Assembly: GCA_902521005.1 (NCBI GenBank) | Contig: CABYPZ010000010.1 | Location: forward strand, 1-36,420 | Reading direction: 5' to 3' | Source: an uncultured Pelagibacteraceae bacterium | Lineage (GTDB): Bacteria > Pseudomonadota > Alphaproteobacteria > Pelagibacterales > Pelagibacteraceae | Length of the DNA stretch: 36,420 bases | Part shown: piece after piece, positions 32,031 to 36,420 of the stretch | How the letters are laid out: each line of letters opens with the position of its first letter | Numbering within the stretch: the first letter of the stretch is position 1 | Notes under the pieces: model-generated | What the model was told of the DNA's origin: nothing | What the model saw: only the letters and a program-made list of their open reading frames with translations | Databases searched by the model: none | Position numbers and translations under genes: made by a program

Positions 32031-33161
32031 TTATCCGTTAAGTAGTTTTACTGCAAAATCTAACTGATTATCTGTTTCAGTATTAATTCTAAATAGATCA
32101 GAGTCTTCTTCAACCACAATATCTGGCGTAACTCCTTTACCAGAAATAGATTTTCCAGATGGTAAATAATACTTTGAAATTGTTAATCTTATAGCTCCTT
32201 TATTTTTTAAAGGTATAATTGATTGAACCGATCCTTTACCATAACTATTTTCACCAACTATTACAGCTCTTTTGTGATCTTTAAGTGCTCCCGCAACAAT
32301 TTCCGCAGCTGATGCTGAACCATAATTAATTAAAACTAAGAGCGTTTCTCCATTAATAATATCACCTTTTTTAGCAAACCATTTTCTATTTTCATTGGAT
32401 TTTCTTCCTTTTGTTGCAACAATTTCACCATTATTTAAAAAAAAATCAGAAATTCTAATTGCTTGAGAGAGTAAACCACCAGGATTATTTCTTAGATCTA
32501 AAATATATTTATCAATATTATTTTCTTTTTTAAATTTTTTAACTATATCTTTTATTTGATCAGCACTATTTTCATTAAAGGATGTTAGTCTAATATATCC
32601 AACTTTATCATCTTTAAGTTCTGATTTAACTGATTTTACCTCAATAATTTCTCTAATAATTTCAAATACATAAGATTTTTTTTCACCAATTCTTCTTATG
32701 GTAATTTCAATTGGACTTCCGACTGGGCCTCTCATTAATTCAACTGCTTCTGTAAGTGTCTTTCCTTGAACCTGAACTCCATTTATTTTAACAATATAGT
32801 CACCAGCTTTTACTCCTGCTTGTTCAGCAGGTGAATTATCAATTGGAGAAATTACTTTTACAACACCTGCCTCCATACCAACTTCAATCCCCAAACCACC
32901 AAATTCACCACTAGTTTCAGTTTGCATTTCTTTGAATAATTCTGGAGACATGTATGCTGAATATGGATCTAAAGATTGAAGAACTCCGTTAATGGCTGCA
33001 TCCATTGCATCACTTTGGTTTACTTCCTCTACATATTCTTTATTAATTTTATCTAAAACTTCACCAAACAAGTCAATTTTATCGTAAATACTTTCTTCAT
33101 CTGCTGATAAACTTAAGTTTGTAGTCAAAATAAGAAAAAAAAATGAAATTATAGTTCTCAT
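32031..33161 (-). CDS. ctpA: C-terminal processing protease (S41 family, CtpA-like)
   Basis: A periplasmic serine protease with a Ser-Lys dyad that trims or degrades envelope proteins. It starts with a signal peptide (hydrophobic residues about 4-18, probable cleavage after SLSA). A PDZ domain lies around residues 90-170 (GLGIEVGMEAGVVKVISPID, SPAEQAGVKAGDYIVKING). The S41 domain has DLRNNPGGLLSQAI, the nucleophile in NYGSASAAEIVAGAL, and the lysine in GENSYGKGSVQ about 25 residues on. Length is 376 residues, somewhat short for the family because the C-terminal region is brief. Its ATG overlaps the rsfS stop (ATGA). Confidence 0.94.
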   Translation of the reverse strand: MRTIISFFFLILTTNLSLSADEESIYDKIDLFGEVLDKINKEYVEEVNQSDAMDAAINGVLQSLDPYSAYMSPELFKEMQTETSGEFGGLGIEVGMEAGVVKVISPIDNSPAEQAGVKAGDYIVKINGVQVQGKTLTEAVELMRGPVGSPIEITIRRIGEKKSYVFEIIREIIEVKSVKSELKDDKVGYIRLTSFNENSADQIKDIVKKFKKENNIDKYILDLRNNPGGLLSQAIRISDFFLNNGEIVATKGRKSNENRKWFAKKGDIINGETLLVLINYGSASAAEIVAGALKDHKRAVIVGENSYGKGSVQSIIPLKNKGAIRLTISKYYLPSGKSISGKGVTPDIVVEEDSDLFRINTETDNQLDFAVKLLNG

Positions 33162-33508
33162 ATAATAACTTTTTCTTTAGGTATTAATTCTGACCAGATT
33201 TTTTCTATTTCATAAAATTTTCTTTTTTCAGGATTAAAAATATGAACAATTAAGTCTATACCATCAATAAGCTTCCATTCACTACTTTCAGAACCTTCAA
33301 TTTTACAATTCTTAATGCCATTATTCTTAAATTCTTCTAAGACCTGTTCTGATAATGCTTGGATATGCCTTGAAGATGTTCCGCTGGCAATAATCATGTA
33401 ATCAGCTATTGATGATTTATTTGATAAGTCTATTGATACAATATCTAAAGCTTTATTTGAATCTAATTTTTCAATTACTATTTTCTTTAGATCCAAAATT
33501 TTATCCAT
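33158..33508 (-). CDS. rsfS: ribosome silencing factor RsfS
   Basis: RsfS binds ribosomal protein L14 and blocks subunit joining, lowering translation in starved cells. The 116 residues show IVSIDLSNKSSIADYMIIASGTSSRHIQALS in blocks, the typical IEGSESSEWKLIDGIDLIVHIF, and RKFYEIEKIW. It is 17 bases downstream of nadD and overlaps ctpA by 4 bases. In many alphaproteobacteria rlmH and an M23/EnvC-type gene lie between rsfS and ctpA; here they do not. Confidence 0.94.
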   Translation of the reverse strand: MDKILDLKKIVIEKLDSNKALDIVSIDLSNKSSIADYMIIASGTSSRHIQALSEQVLEEFKNNGIKNCKIEGSESSEWKLIDGIDLIVHIFNPEKRKFYEIEKIWSELIPKEKVII

Positions 33509-33525
33509 TAATTATTTTAATCCTA

Positions 33526-34056
33526 TCAAATTTTTCTTAATTTTGAAGATGAAATATTAACTTTTTTAAATTTTATAAATTTTAACCCTTCATTCTTAAG
33601 TTTCCTAAAAGCTACTGAATTAAGTGATTTTGATTTATAATTAGTCCTATCAAATACCAATATATTACATTTTGATGAAATTAACTTCCATTGGTGCCAC
33701 TTATGAAATGTGATTAAATTATCTGCACCCATCAAATAATAAATTTTGTAATTTTTGTATTTTTTTTCTATATGATTTATTAAATTAATAGTTTTATTTG
33801 AATTTATTTTATCTTCAAAAAATCTAACAGAAATATATTTCTTTTTATTTGTAAAATTTTTGGCTAAAGCAATTCTTCTTTTAAGATTAAACAAACTTTT
33901 TTCTTTAAATGGACTTTTTTTTGTTATAGCCCAAATTATATTATTTATTTTATATTTTTTTTTTGCCTCAATAGAAATTTGTAAATGTCCTTTATGAGGA
34001 GGGTCAAATGTTCCACCTAAAATTCCTATTTTTTTTTTATTTTCTAATTTGACCAT
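33526..34056 (-). CDS. nadD: nicotinate-nucleotide adenylyltransferase
   Basis: NadD makes nicotinate adenine dinucleotide from nicotinate mononucleotide and ATP in NAD synthesis. The nucleotidyltransferase signature GGTFDPPHKGH is at residues 14-24. KSPFKEKSLFNLKRRIALA, YLMGADNLITFHKWHQWK and the C-terminal ISSSKLRKI (ISSTxIR-like) complete it. Length is 176 residues, at the short end for NadD. The first 20 bases overlap the end of proA. A run of ten A codes for the lysines at residues 7-9, a possible slippage site. Confidence 0.93.
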   Translation of the reverse strand: MVKLENKKKIGILGGTFDPPHKGHLQISIEAKKKYKINNIIWAITKKSPFKEKSLFNLKRRIALAKNFTNKKKYISVRFFEDKINSNKTINLINHIEKKYKNYKIYYLMGADNLITFHKWHQWKLISSKCNILVFDRTNYKSKSLNSVAFRKLKNEGLKFIKFKKVNISSSKLRKI

Positions 34057-35284
34057 TGCCTAAAACTAAGTATTTAAAAGAGGTCAGTTGATTTAATCCA
34101 ACTGGACCCCTAGGTGGAAGAGTATTTGTTGAAATACCTACCTCTCCACCGAAACCAAATTCTCCCCCATCTGCAAATTGTGTTGAGGTATTATGCATAG
34201 CTATCGAACTTTTAATTTTTTTTAAAAAGTAATCTGCACTTTTTTTATTTTTACTTATGATACTGTCTGTATGCATGGTTCCAAATTTATTAATATGATA
34301 GATTGCTTCATCGATGTTATTCACTGTTTTAACTGAAACTTTTGAAGATAGATATTCAGTAGACCAACTTTTTTTATTTGATCTTTTTGATGGACCTTTA
34401 AAAGTTTTTCTAATTATATTGTCACCAATTATTTCACAATTACTTTCAGTTAATTTATTTAAAATAGGATTACAAAAATTTTTAACAATATTTTTATGCA
34501 TCAATATAGTTTCTGTAGCTCCACAGATGCTAGTATTTCTCAATTTTGCGTTATGAACTACTTTGATAGCCATTTTTAAATCAGCATCTTTGTCTATATA
34601 GGTATGACAAATTCCTTCCAAGTGTCCAATTATAGGAACTTTAGATAAAGTTTGAACTTTTTTAACAAGATTTTTTCCACCTCTTGGAATGATTACATCT
34701 ATAAAATTCTGCATATTAGAAAGCATATAGTCTACCGATTTTCTATTTTTATTCTTTACTATTTGAACAAAGTTTTGATTAATTCTATTAAGTTTTAAGG
34801 ATTGTCTAAAAAGTTCTGTAATAATTAGATTTGAATTAATTGCCTCAGATCCACCACGTAAAATTACAACATTACCTGATTTAAAACATAGGCTTGAAAT
34901 ATCCGATGTAACATTTGGTCTACTCTCATAAATGATACCTATTACTCCAATAGGTGTTGATATCTGTTTAATTAATAAACCATTGGGTCTTTTCCATCTT
35001 TCAATAATTTTATTTGTAGGATCATCTAATTTTTTAATTTTATGTATTGATTTTTGCATACCCTCAATTTTTACTTTATCTAATTTTAATCTATCAATTA
35101 AATTTTCTGGAATTTTTTTTTTTATAGCTAAAAAGACATCTTTTTTATTTGCTGATAGAATTTTCTTCTTATTTTTTTCAATTAATAATAAAAATTTTTC
35201 TAAAACTTTATTTTTAGAATCTTTATCGACTTTAATTTGTGAAGCTCTCTTTGCATTGTTTCCTATTCTTATTAACTCTTTCAT
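34037..35284 (-). CDS. proA: gamma-glutamyl phosphate reductase
   Basis: ProA reduces gamma-glutamyl phosphate to glutamate-5-semialdehyde with NADPH, the second step of proline synthesis. It has the aldehyde dehydrogenase fold: GVIGIIYESRPNVTSDISSLC, RGGSEAINSN, VIIPRGGKNLV, and the active cysteine C254 in RNTSICGATETIL. The C terminus GGEFGFGGEVGISTNTLPPRGPVGL in blocks is diagnostic. Length is 415 residues. It lies 3 bases after proB and overlaps nadD by 20 bases. Confidence 0.96.
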   Translation of the reverse strand: MKELIRIGNNAKRASQIKVDKDSKNKVLEKFLLLIEKNKKKILSANKKDVFLAIKKKIPENLIDRLKLDKVKIEGMQKSIHKIKKLDDPTNKIIERWKRPNGLLIKQISTPIGVIGIIYESRPNVTSDISSLCFKSGNVVILRGGSEAINSNLIITELFRQSLKLNRINQNFVQIVKNKNRKSVDYMLSNMQNFIDVIIPRGGKNLVKKVQTLSKVPIIGHLEGICHTYIDKDADLKMAIKVVHNAKLRNTSICGATETILMHKNIVKNFCNPILNKLTESNCEIIGDNIIRKTFKGPSKRSNKKSWSTEYLSSKVSVKTVNNIDEAIYHINKFGTMHTDSIISKNKKSADYFLKKIKSSIAMHNTSTQFADGGEFGFGGEVGISTNTLPPRGPVGLNQLTSFKYLVLGNGQIRK

Positions 35285-35287
35285 AAC

Positions 35288-36394
35288 TTAAACCTCTACC
35301 ATATCATCTTTATGAACAACCTCTGATTTTGAAATATACCCCAATAAATCACTAATTTTTCTTGAGTGTTGACCTTGAATTTTTAATATTTCATTTGAGG
35401 AGAAAGAACTTAATCCTCTAGCATATTCACTAAAATTTTTATCTAAAATTCTTATATGATCGCCTTTTTTAAATATTCCATTAACTTTTTTTATTCCAGC
35501 GGCTAACAAACTTTTTCCATTTTTAAGAGCGTTAATTGCACCTTCATCTATAATTAAATCTCCTTTTGGTGAGACAGAGCTTATAATCCATTTTTTTCTA
35601 GCATCTAATTTTGAAATTTTAGGCAAAAACCAAGTACAATTATTTTTTTCTAAAATATTCTTAATTGGTCTTTCTATAAGGCCATTAGCTATTGCCATTG
35701 AGCAACCAGATAGTTGGCAGATTTTTGCTGCTTCAATTTTAGTTCTCATGCCCCCTGTTCCATAATTACTTACACTTTTTTTAGCAATTTTATCTATGTT
35801 GCTATCTATATTTTTTATCTCTTTTATTAATTTTGAATCTTTAAATAATTTAGGATTTTTTGTGTACAAACCATTAACATCTGAAAGAAGTATTAAGCAA
35901 TCTGCGCCAGATATTTGAGCAACCCTAGAAGCCAACCTATCATTATCACCATATTTTATTTCAGAAGTTGCTATACTATCATTTTCATTTACTACAGGCA
36001 CAAATCCAAGCTGAAATAAATTTTGAAAGGTTCTTTTTGCATTTATAGCTCTTCTTCTTTGTTCTGTGTCTTCAAGCGTTAATAGCATCTGAGAAAGATT
36101 GATTTTTTTAATACTGAAAATTTTATTAAGTAGATTCATTAATTCAATTTGTCCTATAGATGCAACGGCTTGGCTTTTATCAATTTTTAAATTAGATTTT
36201 TTAAGTTTTAACTTTTTACATCCAAGTGCTATTGCACCAGAGCTAACAATAATGATATTTTTTTTTTGTTTACTTAGTTCTTTTATATCTAAAGCAAATG
36301 CAGATAACCATTTTCTTCTGATTTGATTATTTTCATCAATTAATAAAGATGAGCCAATTTTAATAACGACTGTTTTTGATTTATTTAGTGACAT
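35288..36394 (-). CDS. proB: glutamate 5-kinase with PUA domain
   Basis: ProB phosphorylates glutamate to gamma-glutamyl phosphate, the first and normally feedback-controlled step of proline synthesis. The amino-acid-kinase domain has VVIKIGSSLL at the N terminus, VSSGAIALGCKKL, VNENDSIATSEIKYGDNDRLASRVA and GTGGMRTKIEAA. A C-terminal PUA domain (about residues 275-368, ending KSEVVHKDDMVEV) makes it the full-length 368-residue type. The 26 bases upstream of its ATG reach the window edge; obgE is the usual upstream neighbour in alphaproteobacteria, but none of it is seen. Confidence 0.95.
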   Translation of the reverse strand: MSLNKSKTVVIKIGSSLLIDENNQIRRKWLSAFALDIKELSKQKKNIIIVSSGAIALGCKKLKLKKSNLKIDKSQAVASIGQIELMNLLNKIFSIKKINLSQMLLTLEDTEQRRRAINAKRTFQNLFQLGFVPVVNENDSIATSEIKYGDNDRLASRVAQISGADCLILLSDVNGLYTKNPKLFKDSKLIKEIKNIDSNIDKIAKKSVSNYGTGGMRTKIEAAKICQLSGCSMAIANGLIERPIKNILEKNNCTWFLPKISKLDARKKWIISSVSPKGDLIIDEGAINALKNGKSLLAAGIKKVNGIFKKGDHIRILDKNFSEYARGLSSFSSNEILKIQGQHSRKISDLLGYISKSEVVHKDDMVEV

Positions 36395-36420
36395 ATTTAA
36401 TTAATTTAGATTTTAAGTTA

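Overview
The window is a very AT-rich, tightly packed bacterial chromosome segment. Its genes and gene order point to an alphaproteobacterium of the SAR11 / Candidatus Pelagibacter group. The main reasons are the low GC, intergenic gaps of mostly 0-30 bases, many TAATG or ATGA start/stop overlaps, Lys/Asn/Ile-rich proteins, and a DMSP demethylase that closely matches my memory of the Pelagibacter ubique enzyme. I saw no tRNA, rRNA, CRISPR array, insertion sequence or prophage gene. No stretch longer than 142 bases lacks a gene.

Layout. Positions 1-1204 hold the 3' end of trmD and rplS. Positions 1215-4322 hold leuC-leuD-leuB (leucine synthesis). Positions 4349-9628 form a DMSP demethylation cassette: dmdC-like acyl-CoA dehydrogenase, dmdB-like CoA ligase, an alpha/beta hydrolase, and dmdA. 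Positions 9647-13903 hold asd and sdhCDAB. Positions 13926-15419 hold mmsA on the minus strand, divergent from an orphan exported-protein gene at 15562-16005. Positions 16059-24691 hold mdh-sucCD-sucAB-lpdA, completing a TCA-cycle block. Positions 24711-31554 hold priA and the F1 ATP synthase genes atpHAGDC. Positions 31551-36394 hold a minus-strand run that reads, in transcription order, proB-proA-nadD-rsfS-ctpA-rppH.

How the genes work together. The cassette would demethylate DMSP to methylmercaptopropionate (DmdA), activate it (DmdB) and oxidise it (DmdC). The usual last enzyme, DmdD, is absent, and an alpha/beta hydrolase sits inside the cassette. MmsA could feed acetyl- or propionyl-CoA from semialdehydes. 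The neighbouring TCA and ATP synthase genes form one long same-strand energy-metabolism block.

The most striking observation is in complex II. Aligned by eye to the E. coli subunits, both heme b axial histidines appear to be replaced (Gln80 in SdhC, Phe63 in SdhD), while the ubiquinone-site residues are kept. This would fit a naturally heme-free or re-liganded succinate dehydrogenase. Other points of interest are the 142-base divergent region at 15420-15561 with two palindromes over two predicted promoters, a likely non-canonical start for the alpha/beta hydrolase, a Lys/Glu-rich tail on ribosomal protein L19, and short oddities upstream of atpH and priA.
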